A stretch of DNA of 64,000 nt from the NCBI GenBank assembly GCA_027604685.1, contig JADHYX010000027.1:1-64000 (forward strand), in the 5' to 3' direction. How positions within the stretch are numbered: the stretch's first letter is position 1; every line of letters begins with the position of its first letter. Shown here in pieces: positions 32,051 through 44,676 of the stretch. The DNA is from Lobulomyces angularis (taxonomy: Eukaryota > Chytridiomycota > Chytridiomycetes > Lobulomycetales > Lobulomycetaceae). The translations under genes and the position numbers were made by a program. Below the pieces are notes generated by a model, which had not been told where the DNA came from, ran no database searches, and saw only the letters and a program-made list of their open reading frames with translations.

Positions 32051-35000
32051 TCACATCTTTTTTTGTAAGGATTTTTGGTTAATGTAGTCTTTCATTAATT
32101 GTGCAATTTGATGGCCTTTCTTGGTGGAAAATACGTACTTCGTACCTTGATTTTCGATAAAACTTTTTAATTCTTTTACAATTTAAGTTTTTAAGTTACC
32201 ACTCGTTAAACTTTCTGTATGCAGTAATATTCCAGTTGTAGAAGGTACAAAAGTTAGTATGTCCGGATAGGTGTAAGTAACTTTAGGGGTTCTTCCATTC
32301 TTTTCTAAAATATGCACACCTTCAATACTTACCGATAACCAACAAACCCTCGGAATTTCAGTACTATAGTGTTGCTAATTTTGTCCTGATTAGTAATATT
32401 TTGGCATGATTTTGATACTTGAACTTCAAAGATTGTAGAGCCATACAAGTCCCAACTTTTAAAAACTTCCATTATCATCTTTCCAACTTCATCATAAAGT
32501 TTTCCTTTTAATGTCTTATAGCATTTTGTAATATCGGCTTCTATATTTTTCCTTATTGCCTTTTGAGGTGGTAGCCTTTTTAAAGTTTCAATGACGGCAC
32601 TTCCAATAAAATAAATCATATTAATTTAAAGTTATGTCTATAGTTTCATTTACTCTTTTGTTGCATCACTAAAGTCCCCATAAGTTTGCTGACAAAGTAA
32701 AGCGCAAATATATATTTCTTGTTCGTCGGATAAAGGATACATGCCCTTTGAAAAGTCATATATTGCCTAAAAGAAACACCTTAATTTCCTGTTTGCATTT
32801 TTTGAAAGACTTGCCTGTACTCGAAGCAGATTTTCTTCCATTTCGGAGCATGGAACCTGATATGCCCCAGTAAAAAAGAGTTTTTTTTTGTAATATATTT
32901 TAACTTTTTCTTCCTTTTGCTTGTACGATGTTGTGACATTCAAATCGTCCTTTTCAAAATCAAAATTTTGCCATTTGGTAATTATATCTGCCATTTTTTC
33001 GTTGCGATCTAAACTATTCTCTAATTTTGGGAATTGTAAAATTACAAAATTCTTGTTGCAATAAATGTACCATGTTCACAGAAGTGCTCATACAAAGAGA
33101 ACCCTTTTACACCTTTCAGTTTTATTTTTTCTTCTAAATAATCCAATATCTCTCCAACTGTTGTTGTAGGAGTAAGTGACACTGCTCTGAATTGGCCATC
33201 CAAAAAGTATATTCTTATTTTCATGCTGGAGCATTTCTATTTTATTTTAATAAAAAAATACCAGGATTTTTTACCATTGAACTTATTATTTCTTCCTTGC
33301 TAGGAGGCAGCTTTCTTGGAGCTGGGAAATAAACCTATATGAGATACCAATAAAAAAATTCATACTTGAAGTAACTGCCTTTAAAAGAACTTTCTGGCAA
33401 TATTGGGCAAAGATTGCTTCTTCGTTTCGGTTGGTGGTTTTTCCATTAACCTCAGGGTGGCAGTATCTATGGAAGTTGAAAAAAAATTTTTCAAGGGGAT
33501 CTTAATACCTCTTCAAATGTATCTTTAGATAATTAAGAACATCTCCACTTGGTACAAGTAAACCGCAGTATACAGCCATTAATTTCCAAAATTGCAAAAC
33601 TTGCCGACTGTAATATGGATTTAGAAAAAACATTATTTTTTTATCTTACCAATCTGGATCAGGGTGTTCCGAAGTACACTGAATTAACTGAAGATATAAC
33701 TCGTTTGTTAGTGACTGTACTTGTAAACATCTTTCAGCAATCTTCTCAATAACTTTTTCATTGTCAACTTTAGATGTGTCCTTTCCTATTACAGGAAGTG
33801 CAAAAACTCCAGCATAACTGTAAAAAACTAAAATTTTTTTTTTTTTTTTAATAATATATTATTTATGGTACATGTGTGAGTACTGAGAGCCCACTCTATA
33901 TCCTCAAAAGGGCTATCATAATTGAGTAAGGGGTGGTCCAAGGTAGTTTTTGTGAAATTCCACCTATCGTATGAATTGATAATTTCATTTAATGAAGAAT
34001 TTGATGCTGTAGTCTCAATATTTGTTAATTTGGCAAGATTTCGATTCGTTGCTAACTCCTTAGAACTAGAATTGTTGACAGTTACAAGTGGAGTTTTAGA
34101 GGCAAAAGAATTTTGTGAAATGTGTAAAATAGAATTTTTTAGTAAATTTTCTCTAGCCTTTACAATTTCCATGTTTAGCAAAACCCAGTTAACTTCAGGA
34201 ACTTTTTCCTTCACCTAAAACTATGTTTAATCGTGATATAAATAATTTTTACTTTTGCAGTTAAAGGATTGTATTCTTTTAATAAAAGTAGAATTTCTTC
34301 TGCCTAATTTTTAAGTTAAAATTTTTTATAAATGTGAAAAATTTCATAATAACCTGTAGTGAGTTAAACTGGTATGTATCGATAGCTTTTTTTTCATCAT
34401 CATCTTGATCCTTTGATAAGACGGAAATTGAGATTACGTTTGTAATTTCTATTTCGTATGAAGTGACGTTAGCATATGAAAAGGAAAGAATGGAATCCTT
34501 AGATTTTGGATGAAGAAATTCAATTCCAGGTTCAGATATGGATAACAAAATGTTTTCCACATGGGACCAAAAGCCTCGATACTATATATATTTGCATTTA
34601 AGAACTTTATTCTAAGACTTTCAACTTACTTTCACCGGAAAAATGGTGCTACCATAACGCTTTTCTTTTTGAATTAATTCAAGATACAAAAATTTCAACT
34701 CTTTTGTAGGATGCATAAAGTTGCTTTCATACTCTTGTAAAATTAATGCAACGACAACAGTGGCCTCCCTGTTTATCAAATACTTGGATGAAATCAAATT
34801 TGATAATCCTTCTAAACTATATAAATAGTTAAAATGTGAAATGCATTTTAAAGTTAAGACTTACATTTTTTTTTCCATTAATGACTTTTCCAATTCTCCA
34901 CATTCAATAAAAAGCTGAATTCCTGCTAATTTTAAGGAAGTTTCAAATGGAGGGATAATAATTCCTTTTTTTGTGGCATCCACCGATTGCGAGTATAATA

Positions 35001-38000
35001 AATTTGCTTCAACTGGATCAAAAACTGTTTCGTGCAAATTTTTAAATACACGTTTCCTGAAAACTATTTTCATTTCTGGCGCTGGAAACATATTTGTTTG
35101 AGAATTATTTGTCGACAGTGAAGCAGAATCTTTTTTCTTTTTAAAGCTACTAAGTGAAGAAAAGAGACTACCGCTTGTAGGTGAACCTCCGAATAATCCA
35201 GTTAGTCCAGCGTTGCTGGTAGGACTGCTAGAAACACTTCCTTCTATCTTCCTCATTTCCCAACTAGCTAGAATATCATTGATATACTCCCCAGATTTTA
35301 TCAAACGATCTAAAAATTAAATTTTTTAGTACTTAAGACTGATACCAGTATGGCCTCCTGTTTCAAATAAAGACCATCCCGAAAAATCTTGCAACTCAAT
35401 ATGCCTAACAAGATCCTTAATTATATTGGATGCGGTAGAACTAGCCCTTAGCGGTAATGGTTTATTTAACCCGTCCATAAAGTAAAACGGGCAAACAACG
35501 GCCGATCCTTCCTGTTCATTTTGTAAGATACTAAGAAAATATAAAACTTGCCTTTTGTGCTTGAATTTGAGCTATTGAAGGAGGGTGAATTCTTGGACCA
35601 TTTAAGGCGCTTTGCTTACCCAAATTTTCTTCAACAGCCACAATGTACTTCTTTATATGTGAGTTTTCTACAAATAATACAATTAATGTTAATTATTCTT
35701 TGCTAATTACCACTATATTTGTACTGCTCTATTGTTCTAAGGACAAAGGCATACAAATATTTAAATAATGCCTAAAAAGAAAGTTGGATTGACAACAAAG
35801 CTTTTAAAATTTTACCTTGCTTGGTCTAAAGGAAGAGGAAACTAAAGATATTACCAACCAGCCATTTAAAACCATTAGATCCCATCTATAACTAAGTTTA
35901 AAATTATGTACCAAATTTCATACGTCTTTGGAACATCTTTTATTGGGACAGTAACTTGTCGGCAAAGTTGAATATATATCTCATCTCTTAGCTCCACATT
36001 TTCAATCCCTATCTTGATTAGTTGCTGAATGCACGAGAAGATGCTCTCCACTTTTTTTGCTTCTAAGATTTTTAATATATCTAACAAAATTTTTAAAAAC
36101 AGCAATATATCCATAATTCTTACGGTAAAAACATTCAATGGCCAGTGATTTTAAGTGGTCGTTTAATGGCAACTGAAGTATACTTGATGTGATAGGTAAC
36201 TAAAAACAAACAATTTAAGTTATTAAAGTGCTGTGAGAAAAATACTTTAGTATATCGAAGAAGCTCCTCAATTTTATTAGGGTTTGTCTTTGAATTGGAT
36301 TTGGATTGTTTAACATCATGCTTCATTAATTGAGAATCAAAGTATCTTGCCGCAAAAGTTTGAAGCGACAATTCTGAAGAGTTTGGATCAATTTTTTCTT
36401 CCACAAATTGCTCATATACCTAAACCATAAATAATAAATTTTACTATAAGCTTACTGCTCCTTTTTTCATAAGAGGGTTGGATTTCATTCCTTTTTTTAA
36501 ATATTCGCTGGATTGGGTTAATTCCTTTAGGGAATGCATAAGCTTGTGCTCTTGCTGGGAAACCAATGATTCACTTGAAGGCAATTTTTGAAGTTCTTCT
36601 TGGTCAAATATTCCAGTTTGATCTACGTCGTTGCTATCTTCTATTTTTTGGGCATCAAATAGCGCGTCTATTTCAGATGTTAGATTTTCAGCCATTAAAA
36701 TTAAGTCTTCAGCTCCAAATATTTTAGGTTTTCTCTTTGTATGGTCGAAATCACCAATAAATGCAAACATTGAATCCATTTCATTTTCTTCTTTGGACTT
36801 GTTTTGAACATTCTCAGGCTAAAAATTTGGTAAGATATTAATAATACATTATAAAAATACCTTTTTCATCAAATCCAATGATTTTACCTCATATCCCGAG
36901 TTAATAACAATCTTAACGTTTAGTAATTTTAAATTTTAAAATTTTCTTTTTATTTTTATTTTACCGTCACACTCTTTTTACGGTCAGAAAGAGAATTTTT
37001 CTCGTTTTTAATAATGGTTGTACTTTGAATATCTTCGCAGTAATTCTCAGATATCTTAATAGAAGTTTCTTTTTTCAATTGGGCAAAAAAATCTCTGGCG
37101 AACCAACCACGAGTCACTTAAAAAAAAATTAAAACATTAAATTTTCGCTTTGTTACCTGACTGTATTTTAATAGCTGCTTTACGCTTCCTAATGTAGATT
37201 CTTTTACATAAAAATCCCTTCAGATCTAAAATTAAAACACGTTTTTTTGATTCAATTATCAAGGTAAAACAAAATATATTAAAATCTTACATTTTTGTAT
37301 GACCATAGCTGACTTCTTCTTTAAACAATATTTTTTTCTGTACACATAGCCATGCATGAATTTTTGAATTAACAACACCTTCATTGTCAAAATTTTGTCA
37401 GCTTCCTTTTGTATCAGAATAATCTACGAAAATTATTTAATAAGCAAAAAAATTAGATTATTAGGTCACCGCTTCATCTTTCAAAAAAACTTTTGTTTTC
37501 CCTAATTGCCAAATATCTGATGACATGTTTGCAGAAGTAAGGATTCCCTTACAAAGGATTTCATAGGAGTCAGTTCCTATTTTCATACCACTTGGAACTA
37601 AGCATTTAAATCTATTTTTTTATTGAATATTATTGTAGATAAAATTTGATTTTACCTTTTTACGAATAACTCAAACAAAAATCTGGATGAAAACCCTGCC
37701 TTTCGAATTCTAATTGTATCTAACATCCCAGAATATCTTAATTGACCTTTATTTATATATAAAGATTAGCGTGTAAGGGATAACTTTGTTATTCATACAT
37801 AAAACCATTTCTTCGTAAAAGATGAATGCCTCTTTTTGAGAATTGGGTTTAATACATCGTATATAATGTGGAGTAGTAGCCGCCAGAGTAGTTACCAAAG
37901 AAATTAATTGGTTTTTAAAATAAGTTGCTGCTGTAGTTTTAGCTCCAGTCGGAGCAGAACGACCCTTATTTCCCGCTGAAGGTTCTTCAGGAACTAAATT

Positions 38001-40053
38001 TGACACAAATATGTTTGACACCCACGAAATCTTAAATTATTAATGTAAATTATAGAGCTAGCATTGCGAATTTACCGATGATTTCTTAAATAATTCAGAA
38101 AGCTCCTCTGGAATTGAATCTTTATTTTTTTCCAAAAATCCTGAGACTGTATATAGAACCTGTAATTTGTTAGATTTTATAATTTAATTTCTTTTACTTC
38201 TCCGGCATAATGCTTAATACCAAAGACACCTTTTGAAATTTTCGGTTTAACATAATATGCATGCTTAGAAAAATTTTGGTCTAGCTTGCTCAGCCAACTC
38301 TCATCTGAACCTTTGGGAAATTTTGTTTCCTCGTCTAGTACAGATATAATTCCGGCTGGCTTGTTCTAAAATATAGCACACAATTTAATTTACTAAATAA
38401 TTTATTTTGGTACTTCAATGAGATCTAAGCAAACTTGATTATCCGTAAAGGTTATTTTTTTCCATACTATGTTTTCTTTGTCGTACTAAAAATATTAAAA
38501 AGTATACATGAAAAATAATACCTCTGTTTGTTCTAGTTTAAAGATGCATTGATTAAAAAATTGCTGCAATTTCTCATTGGTGTAATTAATGCAGAATTGT
38601 TCGAAGGAATTTATCTAAATAAAGATTAAGGTTATCATTTCAATAATAGAATACCTTAAAATCTGTAATAAGTTTGATAAAAGTATTATTGCCATAAAAT
38701 TAAAAAAATTTAAATTGAAAACATTTTTACCTTCAAACCCAAATATATCTAAGACTCCGACAAAATTAGAAACTTTCTCTTTTGAAGTTAATGATTTATT
38801 TATGAAGTCAACAGCTCTTTGAAAAATGTTGTCATAAATTGCTTTTGAAATGGAGTTTCGGTTGTCAAAGGCCTAAATAGTAGGAATGAACACGTATGTT
38901 TATAATCATACCTGCGCGGGTTTAATTGGTACCATTGTCACTTCACCCCTTATCGTTAGTTTCTTAAAACATAATGCTTCACAGAGTTTTTCCTTATTAA
39001 TTGAAAGTAATTCTGCTATAGTTGCAACAACTTCGACATTAGAAATGGAAATTTTATCATTATTTGTATCAAAATTAAACTTTATGTTCCCGATCATTAA
39101 AATAGCTGATAAGGTTAGGAACATTGCTTCCATATCTCCAGGTGGCATATTGAGAACCGTAAGTGCCATTTTTAGCTTTTCAAATTGTTTCTTATCAGAA
39201 ACACCATCTATTTCCAAGCATCCACTTTGCGTAAGATAATCATACGTTGAAATGTCGCTTAACTTATATTTTATCTTTTCTTCTTCACTTGCACCTTGTA
39301 TAAGTTCATAAAAAATATGATAATTTCGCTCCTCTAAAGCCTGCTTAGAAACCCTTGACTTTTCCAGCAGGTAATTTACTATAGAAGCTCCTATAATACT
39401 GAAATTTTTATTGACATGAACTTGAATAAATTTTCCAAAACGGGAAGAATTGTTATTTCTCACAGTTTTTGCATTTCCTGAAACAATTTTATTAGATATA
39501 ATCTATCTTAAATCTTTTAGATTACCAAAGCTTTCTAAGACTGTATTCGCTTCCAGTATTTGTTGCTCAATCCAAGATTCACCACACTGATTGGAATTTG
39601 CTGCAGTAAGATACTGTAGTATCAATTTTGTACTTTCGGATTTACCAGCGCCAGATTCGCCAGAAATAATTATTGATTGATTTTTTTTATCTGATTTTAA
39701 ATTAAAGTAAGCTGCTTCAGCGATCGCAAAAATGTGCGGAGGCTCATCTACTAATTTCTTTCCAACATATTTTTTTAAAACCGCCTAAAAATCATTCAAC
39801 CTTAAAATGGATAGTTGTAGGATTACTTACACTCTCATATATATTTAATTTTTGAAATGGGTTCATTGCAACTAAAATTGAACCTGTATAAGTCTATAAA
39901 ATAATATTAAAAAAATTGTAAGAGATTTATTACATAAACAGTTCTTTTTTCATAACGAAGTTTCAAGTTTTCCATAATAGATTCTTCTGTTAACTCTTTC
40001 AAAGATATCATGTCATCCACTCCTGCAGGATGGGTTTCTTCCATGCTAGCCAT
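32051..40053 (-). CDS. unconventional myosin with tandem MyTH4-FERM tail
   Basis: Actin-based motor of the MyTH4-FERM group (classes VII/XV/XXII), used in animals and amoebae for filopodia, adhesion and membrane-protrusion cargo. About 30 small exons cover 8 kb. ATG at 40053 ([14 protein letters not shown]). Motor: P-loop GESGAGKSE near 39,650, switch [11 protein letters not shown] near 39,440, LDIFGFE near 38,740, and the actin-binding/relay end [13 protein letters not shown]...[10 protein letters not shown] near 37,850-37,950. IQ motifs follow ([19 protein letters not shown]; 37.4-37.1 kb). The tail has MyTH4 ([13 protein letters not shown] near 35,970), a FERM with a Ser/Gly insert (35.7-34.3 kb), a second MyTH4 ([11 protein letters not shown] near 33,680) and a second FERM ([16 protein letters not shown] near 33,200 to the end). 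The last exons (VSIEGVHIL, then a 27-bp intron, then [15 protein letters not shown]) finish the F3 lobe at TGA 32051. No SH3 was seen. Not every internal splice site was fixed. Confidence 0.93.
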
Positions 40054-40357
40054 TTAGCTTATTTTTTTTAACAATATCTTAAATTTTAAATTTTTCGCCA
40101 ATCAAAAAATTTTTTTATGTGAAGTAGTTATTTCTTAAATTTGAAATGTTAAAAGATACACAAAGCAGGAAGTAATATTAAATTGTTGTAACGATACATG
40201 ATTAAAATACAACAACTTTTATATAAAAATTATTGTAGTTTCCATAAATAGTTTTGATTGCAATTTATTTTATTAAATTTATAACAAACTATTTATTAAA
40301 TTGAAATTTCCTTATAGATATTGTTTGCGATTTATTTTTTTTATTACGAGCTATTAA

Positions 40358-41417
40358 TTAAATTTCTAATTGTAAAAGAGATACCTCCTGCTTTAAGAAA
40401 GATTCGCTTAACTCAACACTTTTTATTTTTTCTAAATAAAGATCTTCTAGTGCTTTTTTTGCAGCCTACAATCAAAAAATAAAATTAAGTAAACTCCTCA
40501 ATTTATTTTTAATTTGTAACTAACCCTAGCTTCAGCTTTCTTCAACGTATTACCGAATCCCTCAGAAACTTTAGATTCCCCCATAAATAAAGCAACAACA
40601 AAACTAACCTCGCCATTTGGCTTTTCAGTTTCCTTCAGAAGCCTGGGACAAATAATAAAAATTTTTTAGTGAAAATAAAATACTTAGTGACAGGTTTAAC
40701 TTTTAACTTTTCTGCAATTTTTAAAATTAAATGTAACGGATTCTCTATAACATGATTTAATTGATCTACTTTATTAACTTTTCGAGAAAAAAAATGGTTG
40801 GTTATGAAGTTCCGTGCCTCCAAAGCACCCTATCAACCAAAATTAATTGTTGTTGACAACCTTCATTACCTTTTCCTGATAAATAGCACCAATAATTGCT
40901 AGTGTGACCTTACTAACAATATCCTTCTCTGGAGGACCTTTATTGTAAGGATTATGAGGATCCTACAACATAAGTTTTCAAAAGTTCCATTAAAAAATCA
41001 GGGTGATACCTTTAAAGTCATAACTTGAGGAACATTTAGCTTAGTACCTATTTCAGTTAATGCTTCAACGCCAACATAGGATTTCCTGAAAGTATCAATA
41101 ACATCAGCAGTTAAATTAGGGTATTTAAAGAACAAAAATTCAGTAGTATAAAAATTTAAAACAATTTTTCCCAAATTCCTTAATCTTTCGTGTTGAGTAG
41201 TAGAATCAATTTTAAAACTTGATTCAGTTAATGCATTCATCAAAGTAACAGGATTTTTTAGTAGTAGGCCAGCTTTAATTGCAAAGTTTGAAACTTTGGT
41301 AACTTGGCTGGCATTTAAATTTTGAGATAAGCTATTGATTTCATTGTTTTTTAAACATGTTGAGTATTTTAAAATTGGAATATGCTTTATTAGCTTGAAT
41401 TTGTTAACTTTACTCAT
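40358..41417 (-). CDS. MRPL44: mitochondrial large-subunit ribosomal protein mL44 (RNase III-like)
   Basis: Structural mitoribosome protein derived from RNase III (yeast Mrpl3). Five exons: 41417-41010, 40962-40870, 40829-40684, 40642-40525, 40465-40358; 290 residues. The N terminus is basic and hydroxylated, fitting a mitochondrial presequence. The RNase III-like domain carries HERLRNLGKIVLNFY, EKDIVSKVTLAIIGAIY and ALEARNFITNHFFSR, a hallmark of mL44. The Glu/Asp catalytic set of true RNase III is not evident, as expected for this paralogue. A double-stranded-RNA-binding domain follows (NPLHLILKIAEKLKVKP, GFGNTLKKAEARAAKKALE). All junctions are in phase. Confidence 0.92.
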
Positions 41418-41893
41418 ATAAGTTTTTTTTTTTTTTATACGTCACACAACAAAAAAGTTTATTGTGAATTTGGAATTCAAGGCCATAAATTGAAGTTTTA
41501 TTCTCTTTATGTAGTATAATACTTTTTTAGATGCACTTATTATTCTATATTTTTATCAGAAAACTATTCTTCTTTAACATTTTAATCCCAGTGCAATGTT
41601 ATTGTTCCCACTGCCACTGCCAACAATTTTTTTTTTTTTTAACCAGATGAAGTAAAATTTCAACAGTGATAATGGACCCAACAATGTTTCTGTTTTGAAA
41701 ACGCACTTTTTAACATTTCTTGCAACTGATGAGTGAAGTTATGTGAAATTAATTGGTGATTAATGCTTGATTTAAAAATTGTTAAATCAACACAATTCCA
41801 CAAAAATTCGTTTTAATCTGTATTGAAGTAAAGAAATCACATTGGGTTTTAGGGTTTGTTTCAATCCAATTTTGGAAGTTGAATTTTTTAAAT
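41418..41893. other. divergent promoter region
   Basis: Between mL44 (-) and the CFIm68-like gene (+). A T tract lies directly before the mL44 start and another at 41628-41640. No motif identified. Confidence 0.6.
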
Positions 41894-43884
41894 ATGGATG
41901 ATGATTTTTACTTTGACAACAAAAAATATGCAGCCGTAATTTTTTCTTTGAGATTATTTAGACTTTTAACTTCTATTAGGTTGATGAGTTATTTCCGAAA
42001 GCCACTTCAAATATGAATTTCAAACCAAATCAACAACAACCCATGTTAAACAAGGGTCAAAAACAACCACCATTTAAAACTAATAATTTTGCAACTCAGC
42101 AGAATTTAAATAATAATATCAACTCTGTTTCACAACCTTCAACATCAACCAATTTAAGTAATCAGCCGAAAGCCAAAGGGTTGATCTTATCTGATTTAAC
42201 CTGGTGGACTTCTGACTCAGATCTTATTAATCTTTGCAACAAGATTGGTACAGGAGAAAGCTTACTAGAAAACGAAATAAATTTTCAGGAATTTAAGCAA
42301 TCTGGAAAGAGTAAAGGAATTGTTTATATTGGTTTTAAAGATGAAGAATCTTGTCAAAAAACAAAAGAATATATTGAAAATAGGTGAGTTATACTCAACT
42401 AGTTTAATAAAAGTTTGAAACTGCTAGTTTCAAAAAAAAATTAAGAATAAAAACTATTACTTTATTTGATCATTGTTCGATTCAGTTAACAATTAATAAA
42501 TAAATAATAGTGAGATAAATGGTGTTTCAGTTCAAGTTCAGTTTTCTTTTACTCCAACTCCATTTAAAGTTGTACCAAAAGATCCAAAAGAGCTTCGGCA
42601 GCAAAGTAATATGGAATTTCAAAAACAGCAAAATTTGGGAAATGCTGTAGGAAGAAGAGGCTCTACTCCCCAACAACACACTCCTCAGATGCCAATTAAT
42701 CCTCAACAGCAATTTCATTCAAACATGCATTCAAACCAATGGATGGGCCCAAATTTACCTAACGCCCAATTTCGACCGCCTAGTGGTGGATTTTTCAATC
42801 CAAGCTTTCCACAGGGACCTCCAAATATATTGGGTCCAGCTATGAATCCAATGATGGGTGGGGGGGGAATGATGGGGATGGGTGGTGCTATGGGAACAAT
42901 GGCGGGGATGAACCCGATGATGGCACAAATGAATCCTATGATGGGAATGGGTGGCCCAGATATGATGAATCCCATGATGGGTATGGGAGGTCCGGAGATG
43001 ATGGGAATGCCAAATCCGGGAATGGGGATGGGTATGCCTGGTGCCTTTACCCCGACACCACGAGGGAGGTAAGCACTTGTGTATCAATTAATTCATACTT
43101 AAATCCATGGCAACTCTTTTTTTTTTTATCATGCCAAACAAACTAAAATTTCGATTGTTATATACTTTTTTCAATGCATTATGAAGGAAAAAAGTTTTTT
43201 TATAAAATTATTAATTTCCTTAAAATTTCTATTACCAAAATAAAAATTTTGTTGAAAATTTTTTAGGGGTGCCTTTGTTAGACAAGGACATGGTGGTCCT
43301 CAAATGCAACAAAATTTTCAACAGCAGTCTTTTCCAAACCAACAATCACTTCCTAATCAGCCGTTACAATCTGACGGAAATGCTAATGGTGAGGTCCCTA
43401 AGATGATGGGAGGTTCGGACCACGGATCAGAATCCAAAAGAAAACGAAGATCCAGATCACCCCCTCCAACTATAAAGACGGAGAGAAGCGAAAGCAATAA
43501 GGACGATAATGGTGGAAGAAGGAGTTACTCAGAATATGAAAAAGTACCATCTCCCGGTGATTTTAAAGAAATATATTTGGTAAACTTAAATTTATTCTAA
43601 AGAACAAAGAGAATTCAATAGAGGTGAAAGCCCCACAACTCCAGTAGTTGAGAGTCCATCTAGAAATAAATTTGATGATTCTGAAGATTCGCGTAATAAG
43701 AGAGAGTCTGATCGGGATTCCAAAAAGAGGAGAGAGAGGAGCAGTGACAGGTCGTCTAGAAGGAATAGATCTAGGTAAAACAATATTTTTAGAGTTGCTG
43801 CTTAAAATAAATAGATCTAGATCTAGGGAGAGAAGTAGTAGAAGTAGCAGAAGGAGACGAAGTAGATCACGAGATAGAAGGTAA
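41894..43884 (+). CDS. CFIm68/CPSF6-like pre-mRNA 3'-end processing factor
   Basis: Large-subunit-type protein of cleavage factor I, which with CFIm25 selects poly(A) sites. Six exons: 41894-41935, 41980-42383, 42511-43068, 43267-43556, 43603-43774, 43815-43884; 511 residues. An acidic start (MDDDFYFDN) precedes a Gln/Asn-rich segment. The RRM follows: LILSDLTWWTSDSDL (the WWT signature of CPSF6/7), GKSKGIVYIGF (RNP1) and CQKTKEYIE. Next come a Met/Gly/Pro-rich region of MGMGGP and NPMM repeats, then a charged RS/RE-rich C terminus (RRSRSPPP, SRSRERSSRSSRRRR). This RRM, Pro/Gly-rich, RS order is that of CPSF6. Two introns of 127 and 198 bp are long for the window. Confidence 0.9.
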
Positions 43885-44676
43885 CTAATTCTTAAATGTA
43901 TAATAATGGGGAAATGAAAAATGTACATTTAAAAAAAGAATTTTAACTTCATTTGATTTTTTGTATGATCTAATAAAATCAGTTACCATATTATATCCAA
44001 TTTTTATGTTACATTAAGTTGCTTAAAATTTTAATTCATCAAATTTATAATTTTTCTTTCCAATTCTTTTGTCATCGAAATAATATTTTCATGTAGTGGC
44101 TCTGTATTGCACCATGATATTAAAAACTAGTTAACACTTCTTTTTGGCATTTAATAAAATTTTTTTGTAAAAAAAGGCAACAGAACTGCAAAACTTCGAA
44201 TCATTAGAATCTACAAGGAGAATTCAAGCGGTATTTCACATGTTAAATTCCTATCCTTTATTAACAATTGAATTAAAAACACTTTCAAAAACATTGCAAA
44301 GTATTGCACATATTTCATTGAAGTGATAGAGATGGAGGGTTGCAACAGATCCAATATCTTCTTGTATGAATTTAACAAATAAAAGTTCAAAAGAAAAATA
44401 AAAGTTTTTTTTATTTACCATGTCCAGAAAACAACATTAAACGAATATTTTATGATCTATTCAAGATTTATTAAGTGTCTTTAAAAACCCATTTTTTTTA
44501 TTTTTTATTTTTGTTGGGGTTTAAAAGCAAAAATTATCAAAAGTATGTGTCCTCAATTTCTAACTTTCTTGCCATGAACAAATTATTGCAAATTTTTTTT
44601 AGCTGACGTTGTTAAATAAACATCTACTTCTTATTTGTAATAATTTATTTAATTTTATTCCATTTTTTTTAGAAAT
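43885..44676. other. intergenic, nothing certain
   Basis: AT-rich spacer between two plus-strand genes with no supported open frame. Long T runs occur just before SAR1. Confidence 0.55.

Noticed and set aside
32320..32400. Apparent frameshift in the myosin FERM domain near GGTTATCGG
   Set aside because: A 44-bp intron ending AAATTAG restores the conserved reading [18 protein letters not shown] without any frameshift.
33549..34218. Plus-strand frames inside the myosin region
   Set aside because: They lie opposite the second MyTH4 exons and carry no recognisable domain.
42715..43087. Minus-strand frames rich in Ile/Pro or His/Thr
   Set aside because: Mirror of the Met/Gly/Pro-rich repeats of the CFIm68-like gene.
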